Origin: Hypomesus transpacificus | Lineage: Eukaryota > Chordata > Actinopteri > Osmeriformes > Osmeridae | Direction of reading: 5' to 3' | DNA: 64,000 bases | NCBI RefSeq assembly: GCF_021917145.1 | Contig: NC_061060.1 | Coordinates: 9,945,053-10,009,052, forward strand | Shown here: positions 13,030 through 26,434 of the stretch, piece by piece | How positions within the stretch are numbered: position 1 is the first letter of the stretch | How the letters are laid out: every line of letters starts with the position of its first letter | Notes under the pieces: model-generated | Seen by the model: only the letters and a program-made list of their open reading frames with translations | Told to the model about the DNA's origin: nothing | Databases searched by the model: none | Made by a program: the position numbers and the translations under genes

Positions 13030-16000
13030 GCACACACAGCCCCAGACTGCCAAACTGGAATCCACGGTAGAGGCCCTAGATCAAACGGAGAAACTCAACA
13101 ACTCATAAAAGGCACATACCTTGAAGAAGGACGCACAGAGAAATGTTGGATTAACGGTCTTAGCTTAAATCACATCCTCTGTCTCGAATGGATTCACTAG
13201 ATGTTTGTTGCACAGGTTGCTAGTGCTGGTGGTTTGAGCTTTTTCTCTCAGTGATGTCATGGGTGGTTTGGCCCACCCTTGTGTCTGTGAGTAGCTGTCT
13301 GTGGTGTGTAGCTGTCTGCCATAAGAATCCCCAGAGATGTTTGATGTCCTCCACTCTTCTTTCTGTTGTGCTCTTCGGCAATGAGATCCACCATTGTAAA
13401 TGAACACGACATTGACACTCACATTGCCCCATGCACTCACACATATTAATAGTGCTTTCCCTTCAAGACAGAGAGGTGGGAGCTACCACCTGAACCCTGT
13501 TCTCTTCAGCTGTACCAACAACCTCATCTACATTCACACGCCACATGGGAATGAAGTTCACACTGCATTGTAATTCACTAATCTGGAACCATGTTTACCT
13601 CACGCTGGCTCACATGCAGAGACCTGACCGTCCAGAACCGTCCTCCTATAGCATTCAGATGAGAGGAGAATACAGCTGCAAGCTCATGAAGCTCCCGGGG
13701 TTTTCTGTGTTCTGGTGTGAGCAGCTCCACTGGTGAGCGTAGGCCGGTTGGTGACTTTTTAAATGTATGTGGGGAAGTTAAAATCATTGACAAAGCAGTG
13801 ACCTGGGAAGTGGTGTAGGCAGGGAGCTTTTGTGTGGGGAGACAAAGGTGGAGACGCAGGGCTGGGGAGGGAGACTTGAACAGACAGAGAGCGAGAGGCC
13901 AGGGCCATGTTGTGGAATCTCCCCAGGGGCTTCTGGGTAAATGTTCATGGATGACAGCATTTTGGAATGTTCACAAATGGAGAGTTTTAATTGGCCGGAG
14001 GCCCTGACTGGCTTAGCAATCAGAGATGGACTCTGGTGGCAGGGGGTTAGGATTTATGGGTCTCCGTGTGTGTGACTGAGCACCAGTTAGAATGCATTCC
14101 TTTCTTATTTTATTTTTTTTACAACAGAGTGTTTTAGTTGGTTAGGAAAAGATTTCATGGTAAATTTCCAAATAAATGGGGAGGGGACCTGTTCTTAGTG
14201 CTACTGAGACATATTGCTGTCAGGTAGTGTTGGGCCATGAAGCGAGGGAGAGCATACAGCTCAGTGTTAGAATGCTTTTCACCCTGGCTTCTGCTCCTTC
14301 ATGTTATTCAGTTTTATCAATGTCGTGCCATCCTAAAAAGCTAATCCTGGCAGTTTGGTGTTTTGACAGCTGTGTTTTGTGAGAGATTTTAATCCCTGAT
14401 TTATTTAAGGAAACATAATTTTCTTGCACAGATGCTTTCCATGGTCTTGCGGCTGGCAGCCTAGTTATGCTAACTGTAAAATATCTCCCTCTCCAAATTG
14501 AATTCTCCTTAACCTAAGCTCCTGAACCCATAAGGGAATGTGGAGCATTCTTCTAAATGGATTAAAAGGGGCGAGTCAAACCGCATGTTACAAGGCAGGC
14601 TACTATTTCTCTCGGCCTGTCTGCACCCACGACTGTTGAAAGGACAGTGAAGGATAATTGGTGTCTCTCTCGGACCTGGTGACTTGGTTTTAAAGTGAAC
14701 TTCCTGTCTCTCCACCCCGGCGAACACCAGCAGTTGGGACGCTCATTACTCGCTCAGCCAGACGATACAAAACTAATCATTAACTTTGTGTGACTTCTCT
14801 AACCACCATGTATTGAGGTTAAAGTTGTTTTCAGTATCTGTTGCATTCTTGATGTACCCTTCAAATAATTGGTTACGCCACACAAATGGGTACTCCCATG
14901 CAATAAACTCTGGTATTGTATTAACATTGAGTCATGCTTTTATGCAGTCATTTAATGGTTACATAGTAATCCAAAAGAACACCCGGGACTCACAGGACAG
15001 TCCACATGTTCTGTTTCCACATGTTCTGTCTCCACATGTTCTGTTTCGTCATCGAAACAGAATGGCGGATCCACATGGTTCTGATTGGCCACAACAGAGC
15101 CACAGAGGAAGTTCTCACGTCGTCGGCGATGGTGGCCGGGGCGACAGCGTCCCGGGGTTGGCTGTGGTGTCTGTGTGCTGAAAGCTGCTTCCTGCAGCCC
15201 GCCCGCGAGGGGCTCTATGTCTGCACGGCGTGGGATATCCTGCTCGTTAGCACACTTCTTCGTTAACACAGCACCTGCCCTCCCCCCAGGCCGGCGGGGG
15301 GGGGGGGGGGGGTCTGCCCAATAACTCGCCCGGCGTCAAGGGGGATCCATGTGACGTGATGATAAGTAATTATTCGCTCCTAGGTTTCGAACTCGTGTTA
15401 CATTGACACCCTCGCATGAGAGTGTAGCTCCATCATTTGTAACACAATCCGACACTCTTTCATACTTATTCATAACACGGACATGCATAGACGGAGCACT
15501 TTGTTGTGTCAGTGTACCAGTCATGCGGAGTAAGCGCATTCATAAAAGTGAGACGAGGTACTCCATTGTACAGCTGCGCTTTGCTGAGCTGCTGAGTCAG
15601 AAATGCCAGGCCCAGAAGAGGAATAGAACAAGTTGAAGCTACCTTATTAATGACTCGGCCCCCGACTCGGCGGCCTCCATTTTGTTTCAAGCTTCTTGGC
15701 TCGTTCAGAGCTGCCTGTGTCAGTCCACTCAAGGATGGGAAGCGTTATGGGGTTGTCCAAACTGCTGTAAACTTGTTGTGCCAGTATTTTGAAGGGAGGT
15801 GAGGTGGATTGGGAGAGAAGGAGAAAGTAATTCCCTGCCCTGATGATCTCCATATGAGCAGTTTAGTCTCTAATAATGGTTTCCGGTTACAGGAGAACGT
15901 TGTTTAACATTTTCCCCCTTGCGGTGGTAACCTCGCAATGAGGTTTGTGTGTGTGCTTTTTAACATTTGCTTTTACCTTAATGTTTTAAAATGTATTAAT

Positions 16001-19000
16001 AGAGTTCCATCTGTTTTCCGGTTGAGTGGGACAGTGGTTGCGGTCTACTGATCAAGCTGTAGAAAGGTCTCCCTGAAAATCTTGAAACGCTGTCCAAAGA
16101 CATAGAGGAACACTAAGCCTTCTCAGCCGGGCCTCTGTTTAACCTTTGAAACACTGCAGAAACAGAGCTGCTGGTGGAGAAGGCTTGTGTTCAGATGTCG
16201 GGTGAACATTCTAGTGTTCCACCTTCCATTTTCACACAGAGCTCAGTATGGAAAGCTTCGTGCCAGTGACTTTGTCTAGAGTTGGGTGGATTTTAAAGTG
16301 TCTCCTAGGGAAATGATTATCCCTCGGCTTGACTTGAAGTAGATGTGTATAGACATTTACGGAGGCACTAACTTGACTCCGATTGAACGAAGACTTGTGT
16401 AAACTGACTGTTGGGAAAGTGGGAGTAGGAGGAGAAGGAAGGAGGGAGGGAGGAAGAGATGGGGGGAGAGAAAGATGCAGGAATGGTGGAGAAGAGCAGT
16501 ACCTGACAACATGCTCTGACATGAAAAACTGGAGGAAGAACAACCCTCTGAAAAGTAATTGCTATCATTTTAAAAATGAAATATCTAGTGGTTAGCTGTC
16601 TTTTTATCTTCCCCCTCCATTCGACTTAATTTCCCTCCCCTGTAATTCGCCTCTGCGAGGCAGTCAAGAGGTATCATACTTGGAGCAATCGGGCAAAGAT
16701 GGAATCCCTTTGACAGTAGACGTCACAGTCCTGTTACTGCAACCTTGTATCAGCAGCCATGGCAACCCTGAGTCCTCAACAGACCTCTATCTCAGTCAGA
16801 GCTATGTGGAGGAGGGACCGTTGGAGCAGTCGAGGAAAAAAACAAGTAGAAGAAAAAGTTACCCGACAAATGGTCCCACTCCTCCAGCCTGGGGATAATT
16901 ACAGCTCTGGATGAGGTGAGGTTGGGGGTGGGCAGGGAGAGAGGGGGTGGAGAGGGTGTTATGACTGCAGGGCGTGTAGATTTACACCAGTTTCCGTGTG
17001 AGTAATGCTCCAGGCCATGTTTACCTCCTCCGCAACCACTGTAGGGAGCTATCAGAGTGACTGACTTAAGGAAGAGAGCTTCCAGAATGAAACCTTATAT
17101 TTCAGAATCTCGGGGCTGGGGTACATGACACTTTGGCAGGCAAATGACAGCGATTTACTGATAATCATGCTATTTTCGTGACATCCGTAGCCTCTTTGGG
17201 TGTGCTTCTTTCATGTGTTACCTCAGCACCATTTGTTGCTGCTGTAATCTTAACAGGAATCTAGTTGGTGGCTTCAGTTGTGTGTGTGTGTACCCTCAGC
17301 CAGACAGGGGTGTGGTGTGAAGAGCGGCTGGCGGACTGTTGCTGCGATACGTTAGTGACAGACGCCGGTCGTTGGTCGGGGCAGGCGGGACCCCAGGGCC
17401 TCCTTCAAGACGCTCTTTTAGCGGTCTCTGTGGCGGCTGGAGTTGAAACTGAAATAATCCCCTGGGGAATTTCTGACTTCTGACTAAGAGTGTTTGTGTG
17501 TGTGTGTGTGTGTGAGTCATTTAGTATGTTATAGCTGTGTGTATATCTGTGGTCTTCAGTGTGTGTTAATCTCTGGTTGTTTGTGTGGGGTGTAAGGCGT
17601 ATGTGTGTTTGTGTGTGTGTGTGGTGGGTGAACTTGCTGGTGGACAGAGGGGTCAGGGGACAGGACCTCTCTCAGAGGAGTAGCTGTTAACCTTTCACCC
17701 TGGCGGTTACGCCTGCAGGGTGGTGAGGGTGAGGTGAGCAGGGGGGTGTTCCGTTTGGGCCAGTCAGGGACACATGATGGCAGGCAGAGGGGGCGGTGTG
17801 GTGTCTAATCTGGTTTTTGTCCACCATGCATTTTCACCTCCCCCACCATCCTTCCTGAGAACCCTGGTTAGAACGTCAAAGGGAAGTGACTTATTTTATG
17901 AGGCGTTTAAAAGAGAATGGTGGTCGCCCACAAAGGAGAAGCAGGGAGCACTGATGAATAACATGACACACAGTCACATGTTTGTTTACAAGCTTATGTT
18001 CTCTTGTTTTGACCACCATAAATACTCATTTCTCCTTTTGATTGACACTTGAACAATGCCACCCCTTGGATCCCCATGTAATTAGGAAGCGAGACAAACG
18101 AGGTCTTTGAAGGGTCTCACATCTGTGACAAAGTGTTTTACCCAGCTCCTTCCCCCCCAAACACAAAGGCTCCTGGGATGTTCCTCCGTCACCCTTCACA
18201 TCCACTGATAACGAGCAATAGATTCCTCATAAGGCATCATGACAAGGATTGAACGTTTCAAACCAAAGCCTTCTGTCGTCCCAAAGTTATTGAATGGGCA
18301 TTATGCGTCTTCCATTTCCCAATTGATTCGTGAGGATTTGAGTGGCAGGCTGCCTTTATGCCTGATGCACTTTACCTCATCAAAGGCATTTAAATTCAGA
18401 GACAGTGGCATGAAATACATGTCGGGTTCTCATTTGTACACTGTTACTACTGCTAGTTTCCTCATGGATGAATCCCTTCAGAGTGTGTCTGCTGCTGTGG
18501 CAAGCAGGGGCCCTAGTGGAGTGCTGACTGAATAGCTGTGTGTGTGTAGGTGGTGTGTGTGTGTGTGTGTGTAGGTAGTGTGTGTAGTGTGCCCACTGCT
18601 TATTTTGGGTCGCTCTCCCCTCCAATCATGCTGGTACAAAGAGGTATGTGTTGGGCAGTGATGCGATGTGTGAATGTGCTTAGGTAGTGGTTGCCAAATC
18701 TGTGTGTTGACCTTGTCCCTGAAATGTGGGGACTAGTTTGGTGGTGTCTTCCCTTCTCTTTGGTGCAAAGTGAAGAGTGTAGTCTAAGCTGTTCTCAAGC
18801 TCGGCACGCTCAGTTTTTTTCTGTGTCCCTATTTTCCATTGACAGTTGCATCAGTATCTTATGTATGAGATGGTTATGTGTTTATTTTGATGTTGATTCT
18901 TGCGTAACTGATCACGATGTTTGTGTGGCGTGTATTCACAGGAAATATGTTCATCTCACACTAGTCTAGCTGTTGGTGGGGCTGAATAGGAATTAATAGA

Positions 19001-21568
19001 TGTAGGTCTTTTATTAACATCCCACATTGGTTTCTTGTTCTGCGGCCAAATGTCTGCTAGCTACAGCCTTGCGGCTCATAGACTTTCATTTAGTATGAAA
19101 AAGTTGGGACTTCAGTTGAAAATGTTCTCTGTGCAGGAAAGCAATGTGTTGCCCGTGACGACGGTGTGGAGGCTGCCTGTGCAGGCGCATAGGCCCCGGG
19201 TCGCTTGGCGCAGGCGGGGAAAACCAAACAGGCTCATGGATCCTGGGCAGAGTGAAAGGACCCCTGTGTTCTCCCCAAAGTCCAACAGCCGTGTTTAGAA
19301 AGAAAGAAAAACAAAACATTATTGCAGCTGCAGTTTAGCATTGGGCCTCCTCTACCCACGGCCGACCTCACCCCCGTGTTAATGTGATGTCGAGCTCACG
19401 CCGACCACCCCTTTGTCAGACACTTGTTCTAACTCCAGAGGGCTGGGTTACATTTTGAACGGTCACTTTGTTCAGTCGGAGAAGGCAGAACGTCTCGGGA
19501 CACTGTCTGCCCGGAGCTTGTCAGCTTGTTCAACATCCTGGTTTCTACTTTTCTGCGTAGTTGAAGCCTAATGTCAGTCCAATCCCCAACCCCCCCTCCC
19601 CCCTCTCCTTCATCTCTCTCCGGGATACACACACTGTCAGTCTCCTATGAGAAGCAGCTGTAGAGGTGCAGTGGAGAGCGTCTGGACTGACCGGGGCTCA
19701 GAGCCGCTCATGTGGGCAGAATCAAACGGATCAAACTGAAAAACACGTAAATCAGCATTTCTCCTCTGATGTGAAAACGAGATGCCACTGAAGAATTCTT
19801 GTACCATAGCCGGGATGGACAATATGTGCTTGCCGCACCTGAATGTGTATTGGTATGCACTTGCTTGTGTAAGAACGGTCATGATGGAGGTCTTGAAGTG
19901 TGTGTGCGTGTTAAGTGAGCGCGGTGGTGTGATAGAAGTGTGTGTGTGTGTTATGTGCGTGTAATGGAGCTATAGAAGTGTGTGTGTGTGTGTTACGTGC
20001 GTGCAATGGAGGTATAGAGGTATGATGTGTGTGTAACCCTGTGCTCCGCCCTCTCCAGGAGCTCCGCTGAAGGTGTGTCCCCAGGGGGTGTCCTGCTGCA
20101 CCCTGGAGATGGAGGAGAAGCTGAGTCAGCAGAGCCACTCGGACCTGAAGGCCCCAGTCTCCCACCTCAGCAACAACCTCCAGACTACCTTCAAACAGAG
20201 ACACGGCCACTTTGACCGTAAGGAACACACACACACACACAAGTCATGTTGTAGCTGGTTTGGCTTTCACTCCTAGGCGCACTCATACATTTCCCTGCCA
20301 ACACGCATAAACACACACACAGAGTATTGGGCTGTTGATCCCTTGCTTATCTCCTACTGCATGTCAATGCTCAGTCTGCAGAGTTGCAGCCCTTGTGCAG
20401 TGAGGATTTGACAGACACTCCCACCTGCCAGAGCAGAGACACCCTGTCTGTGTGTCTGTCGGCCCCTCCACCTGTCTCTCAACGTCTACGTCCTGGGTCC
20501 CCATCTCCCCCCTCTCCCCCCTCTCTCCCCTCTCCACCCTCTCCCCCCTCTCTCCCCTCTCCACCCTCTTCACCCTCTCCACCCTCTCCACCCTCTCCCC
20601 CCTCTCTCCCCTCTCCACCCTCTCCCCCCTCTCTCCCATCTCCCCCCTCTCCACCCTCTCCCCCCTCTCCCCCCTCTCCACCTTCTCCCCCCTCTCCACC
20701 CTCTCCCCCCTCTCTCCCCTCTCCACCCTCTCTCCCCTCTCCACCCTATCCACCCTCTCCACCCTCTACCCCCTCTCTCCCCTCTCCCTCTCTCCCCTCT
20801 CCACCCTCTATCCCCTCTCTCCCCCCTCTCTCCCCTCTCCCCCCTCTCTCTCAGATGGACCGTGCACACGCTCACAGGGCCCGTCTTGCACATACTTCCT
20901 GTTCTGTGTGTTGCGCTGGATCAGGTTTCTCCTGTAGGGAGGATGCAGCAGTGCTGAGTCACTGGGGAAGGGGACAGTCTGGTCACTGCTGGGGGGCTCC
21001 CGGGGCCGCCCCCCACCCCCCCCCAACCTCACCACTACCACCAGCTACTGCCTGGGGAGGGGGGGGGGTGATGGGATGATTGTGATCAGAAACACACACA
21101 CTCCCCGCCACACGAACACACTCTGTCATGTGTTCTCAGCCCCAAGTCTTCACATGTTTTGCCTGGGGTTTGGGACGTGTAGTGAAAGGACCTTAACAAG
21201 AGGGGGGTGGGGGGGGGGGTGAGAAAAAGGATAGTCAGTTACATGGAGCATGTGTATTGCAGCCAGATGTGAACAGGAATTTGACGTGTTGGAATGCAGT
21301 GGCTGCTTGAGCTTTTCCCCCCCCTCCCTCCCCCCCCCCTCCGTTTCTCTCTCACTGCCCTTTGTCCCATCACTCTTTTTCTTTCATTCCTCTTTCTCCA
21401 CACTTTTCAATCTGTTCTCCCCCCGTCTCCCTCCAATGCTCTTTTTATTCTATGTCACACAATTCACTTCATTTCTCTTTCCTTCTTCTTTCTGCTCATG
21501 ATTTTATCTTCTGTTATTATAACTGCTAGCAACCACTTTTCTTCTTTCATTTGTTCTTTGACTGCCCA

Positions 21569-21621
<53 letters not shown>

Positions 21622-22873
21622 CTCTCTCTGTGTTAGCCTGTTAGATGTGGGCTACCTTTACAAGCCCTGCTGTGCTCTCTCCTCCACCTGGAGTATGAGA
21701 CCAAGATTAGGTGGCAGGCTCAGGTTTCTTTCCCAACATTTCCTGTTCTCACGTTGAGCTGACTGGAGCAGGCACTTCCTCCTGACGGATCCACGACAGG
21801 AAGTGGGTTGCATTGTATTTACAGCGACTGGAGATGGTAATGATGATGACGCAACCTAATTGCTCATTTTCACCAGTATACATAGGAATAAACACAGCTG
21901 CATAGACATAGGAGTGCACACACACACAAACAAACTCAGGAAGTGGTGTGTGTGGTTAAGCAGACTCCTCGTCATGCGCCTGGAGGTAGGAGTCATGGCC
22001 AATTAAGCGCTGGGCCAGAAATAGTTCCCACTCCCCATTGGTCAGGGATTTGTCCCTGTCTGTCTGTCCAGTTGCACTGACCCTGTCCAGTGCAGCTATG
22101 TCTGGGAGTTAAGCACTGGGATTAAGCTTTCCCTGCCCCCCAGACACACACACAAACACCCCCCCCCCCCCTTTCCACCCACCCACACATCAAGACCCAT
22201 CCATCCCCACCACTGCAGCCTGCTCACAGCAGGAGGGATGGAATCCCAGAAGAAAAGGGAGAAGCTCAAGGACTAATTGGCACAAATAGGATGCAATTAC
22301 TGCCTGGGTTGGTACTGGGAGGAGCAGGGTTTATGGTAGCTGGGGGAGGAGTAGGGGTTGCGGGAGGGCAGGGGAGGAGATTGGGGGGAGTGCAGGAGGA
22401 GAAGGGGGGGGGGGGGTTGACAAGGTCCAACATGAAGGGAAGGGGGGGTGGGGGGCGGGAGGGGAATGGTCAACTCTTTTCATGGAGTGATGGATTGTGA
22501 CCACCATCAGGGCTCTTGAGTGTCATGTGGAAATGCAGAGAAATGTTGAGGGAGAGCGAGGAAAAGGACAGGAGAGAATATAGAAAGTCTTGGCGGTCAT
22601 CTGTCTCTTTGTCCCACATGATTCTTGGTTGTCAGGAGGACTTTACTCACGCACACTTCCACTCAGGCTCCTTCTTTCTCCCTGCAACCTTTCACCCCAC
22701 ATTATCTTAAACCAATGGCTGCAGCGGCACATTTTTTGATGGAAAAAATCCAGAGGGAGCGAGCAGCTCTGCGGCCTGTTGGCAGATGGCTGGATGTCAT
22801 AAACCGTTTTTAATGACGATGCAAGATGCTTGTGTAACTCTGGTCTCATACAGGCCCTTAACTTCAGCCAGAG

Positions 22874-22906
<33 letters not shown>

Positions 22907-24703
22907 TCTCCTAAATGAAAGTTAGTAACCTGAGGAAGGTTTGTGACACCCTCATATGACACTACATGATGCTCCTGTGCCTGGCTACCGAGTGGGATGT
23001 GTTGGTTCATTAGGAGGGCTGAACAGAGAGAAGACAGAACAGTCTCTCCTCGTCCCATGTCTCCTTTCACTGACTTTAAACTTGTGGCTACTATGGGGGG
23101 GGGGGCTTTTGTTTTAATATCTGTGAATGGAGTGTGGAGCTGGGTGCCCTCTCGCCTGTCTTTGTGTGTGTGTGTGTGAGGGGTGGGGCCTTGGGGGGAA
23201 GTAAATGGAAGGGCTGCAATGTTTCCGGTATCCTTGGCGACACAGTGGGGATTTTGAGTTTAAAAAGCCCTCAACTTAACCCGCCTCAAACGACCCTTGC
23301 CTTAGCCCCTCCCCTACCTAGGTTTTTTTTTCTTCTTTTTAGTGTGTCAGTCTGAAGTGGAAGTGACAGCACTGCTTTGGGACTGTGTGTGTGTTCTGGT
23401 GACAGATTCAGGAGCATTTGGTGACTCCCTCAGAAAGAGCTTGAGAACTTTACATTTCAAAGCGGTACAGAGGGCACCCAGAGAAACTGCAATGGGACAG
23501 AAGTTTTGTGTATACAAGGAGCAGAAGGAGGGAGAGTTCAGTCCACACAAAGACTGAAAGGGGTGTGTGTATGCGTGTGTGCATGCAAGAGTGAGGTTTT
23601 TTTTTTGGGGGGGGGGGGGGGACAGAGTGTGGAATTCTCATTTTGTTCAGATAAGAAAGTGGGGGTGGTGGGGTGGGGTGGGGGGGGGTGATCGTGGGAG
23701 AGGGGGGCTGGATTATTTGGGGTGGAGGGGGGGGGGCTGATGGACATTCCTCAGGATGAAGTAGGTCATTGTTCCCTGTCTCTAGTGAAGAGAGCCCTCT
23801 GAAGGAACTGATGAAGAGAAAGCAGTAGAGGGAGAGAGTGATGTGGGGCTGGAGGGGGGTACAGGTCCCCTACTCGGGGAGGGGACGGGGCTGCATTATT
23901 CAGTAATCCTATTGAAAGACCCTCTGAGGGACAGACCAAGAGAAGCTGGGAGAAAGGAAGGCCAATGGAATGTGACAACACAAAAATGCCATTGATGGTG
24001 GTCAGTTTGAAGCGGCTTGATGTGGAGAGACGTTTCTGTTGAATGGTGTAGTCTACAGGGACGAGGCAGCTCTGCTCCCATGCTCAGCCTTCAGCAACAC
24101 TGCCTGAAAGAGACTCCCCCCCCCCCTCCCCCCCAAAAAACTCTTCTTCCATTTCCAACTGTTTCTCTTCCCAGGTTTTAGGACTTCTGCTGAAGTCAGG
24201 AATCCAGGATAGGTCAACTGGAATAAACATCAGTCTGTTTTGATTGTTTCCCAGGCAGGTTGTTCTGCCGTCCGTGGCAGTGTTCCCTGCTGTCGTATAT
24301 ATATGGTTGTTGTTTGTGCTTCTTCAAATCTTCCTCTCCCTCTGTCATAGAAATGACAAGGTTGAAAACCTTAAATCTTTAAAACAACCATCTTTAATGT
24401 TTTTCCGTTCTTTGTTTATGGAAATGTGTACAATGTTTGTTTTGTATACAATCACACTGTGTCTCAAAATCTTCTTATTTTTACAAGCCCACAGATACAT
24501 ATAATTAAATCTGTCTCATTTCAGATTAGTTATATGAAAAGTTGATGAATTTGTGTGTAGCAAGTTTAATGGAGGTATGTACATAGTTCGAACATGCCTT
24601 GTTCAAACAGGTCTAGTGAGTAGATGGTTTTGAGATAATCTCTGATCAAACCAGCCCTCTGTCCACATATGGAGTATGTACAAAGTTTCCTGTTTTTTGT
24701 TGT

Positions 24704-24753
<50 letters not shown>

Positions 24754-26379
24754 CTGTCAAGGGGACATTTTATAGTCCCCACATAAAACGTCACCACAGT
24801 AAAAACATTTATTATGTAATTGGGTTTAAAAATGAAGCCAAGCCTATCCCATCTTAAATATTTTTTTTCTTGATAGCTGAAAGCCAAAGTTAATACTTAC
24901 CGCTTTTCTCTTGTTCTTCTTCCAAGAGTTTTTCCGGGAGTTGCTGGACAACGCTGAACGTTCTCTGAACGGCATGTTTGTCCGCACGTACGGCATGATG
25001 TACGTCCAGAACGCGGAGCTCTTCAAGAACTTCTTCCAGTCGCTGAAGCGCTACTACGTGACCGGTAGCAGCGCCGTCAACCTGGACGCCATGCTCTCGG
25101 ACTTCTGGGCCGACCTCCTGGAGCGCATGTTCCGATTGGTCAACGTGCAGTACGAGTTCAGCGACTCGTACATGGAGTGTGTTAGCCAGCACACCGACCA
25201 GCTGCAGCCGTTTGGAGACGTGCCACGCAAGCTCCGCCTCCAACTGACCCGGGCCTTCGTGGCGGCACGCACCTTCACGCGCGGCCTGTTGCTCATGCCC
25301 GAGGTTGTCAACAAAGTCTCCGCGGTAAGAGAACGGGCGGGTGATGTGACACGTGTGTGTGTGTGTGTGTGTGTGGGGGGGGGGGGTGCTGTGGCTGTGG
25401 TGAGTTAGCCTATAAGGACCTGAGGGAGTTTGGTACACAGTACCACAGCTGGCTGTGTATGGGCTGGGTGTTGGGGGGTAACATGCAGCCAGTCAAGCTG
25501 CGACCACACAGACCCCCCCCCTCCCTCATCCGCAGGGCCCTCTGTGCTGTCTCAGCAGGTGTGGTGACTGCAGGTGAGGTATGACAACATAATGCAGCGG
25601 GCCAACAAATAGTGAACTCCATATCCCAGGGTTTTTCTGACCTCTGTCTCCGTTGGGGTGGAAACACTGTGTGTGTGTGTGTGTGTGTGTGAGAAAAGAG
25701 AGAAAAGAGAGAGCTGAGCAAAATGTGTGGTCACTCAGGCATAACGGTTTTACAACAGTCCTGGCAGGATGGTGTGTGTGTGTGAGTCACTAATCATTAG
25801 CTGCTGCACATTGGACTCCTGCTATAAACCTTCAACCACCACTCTGCCATGGTCTGATTTATATTTTAAGGAGCAGAGCTTGAGAACATTTGAATTATGA
25901 GGGCTCCAGTGTGTCAGTTTGTCTGTTTTTGGCGAGTAGGACCAGATAAAAGGAGCTGTGGATACATCCACTGTCTTTCTACATTCCATCGGTAACCCTG
26001 TGGTCCCCCTCCTCTCTCCTTCCCTCCCTTCCTCCACCTCTCCTCCAGGTGAGTGCCTCCCCCAGCTGTGTGCGAGCAGCCATGAAGATGTTGTACTGTC
26101 CATACTGCTCTGGCCAGGTGGCTCTGAAGCCGTGTCAGAACTACTGTCTCAACGTGATGCGGGGGTGCCTGGCCAACCAGGCGGACCTCGACACCGAGTG
26201 GAACAACTTCCTGGGTAAGAGGAACAATGACTCTATACTTGACTACTAGAATGAGTCTTAAAGGTACTTTGACTTGGCATACAGGTGGCTTACTATTTGG
26301 GGCCTTTGCCCTTTGTCCTGTGAATTAGTGTCCCAACTGCCATGGCTGGTATCTTATCACTAGTTTTATGGTAGATGTT

Positions 26380-26434
<55 letters not shown>

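Larger units (their letters stand above)
4415..20058 (+). other. gpc4: gpc4 intron 1 (15.6 kb)
   Basis: The intron contains no coding exon that I can recognise. It holds a 19-bp minisatellite (7.15-7.28 kb), CT and CA microsatellites, a fragment of a dispersed fish repeat (8.75 kb), long G runs, and unusually non-repetitive stretches near 6.0-6.8 and 14.4-14.7 kb that may be regulatory. A large first intron is usual for glypican genes, which often hold enhancers there. Confidence 0.85.
20218..24926 (+). other. gpc4: gpc4 intron 2
   Basis: This 4.7 kb intron is dominated by simple sequence: a 340-bp pyrimidine tract, CT and TA microsatellites, a 30-base C run and several G runs. I see no coding exon. 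Confidence 0.85.

Noticed and set aside
20384-21079. 231-codon open frame (+) and overlapping 161-codon (+) and 132-codon (-) frames
   Set aside because: All are translations of the pyrimidine minisatellite in gpc4 intron 2; the residues simply repeat Pro-Ser, Leu-Ser-Pro or Arg-Gly-Glu.
24890-25438. 182-codon minus-strand frame
   Set aside because: It is the antisense shadow of gpc4 exon 3, kept open by GC-rich third positions.
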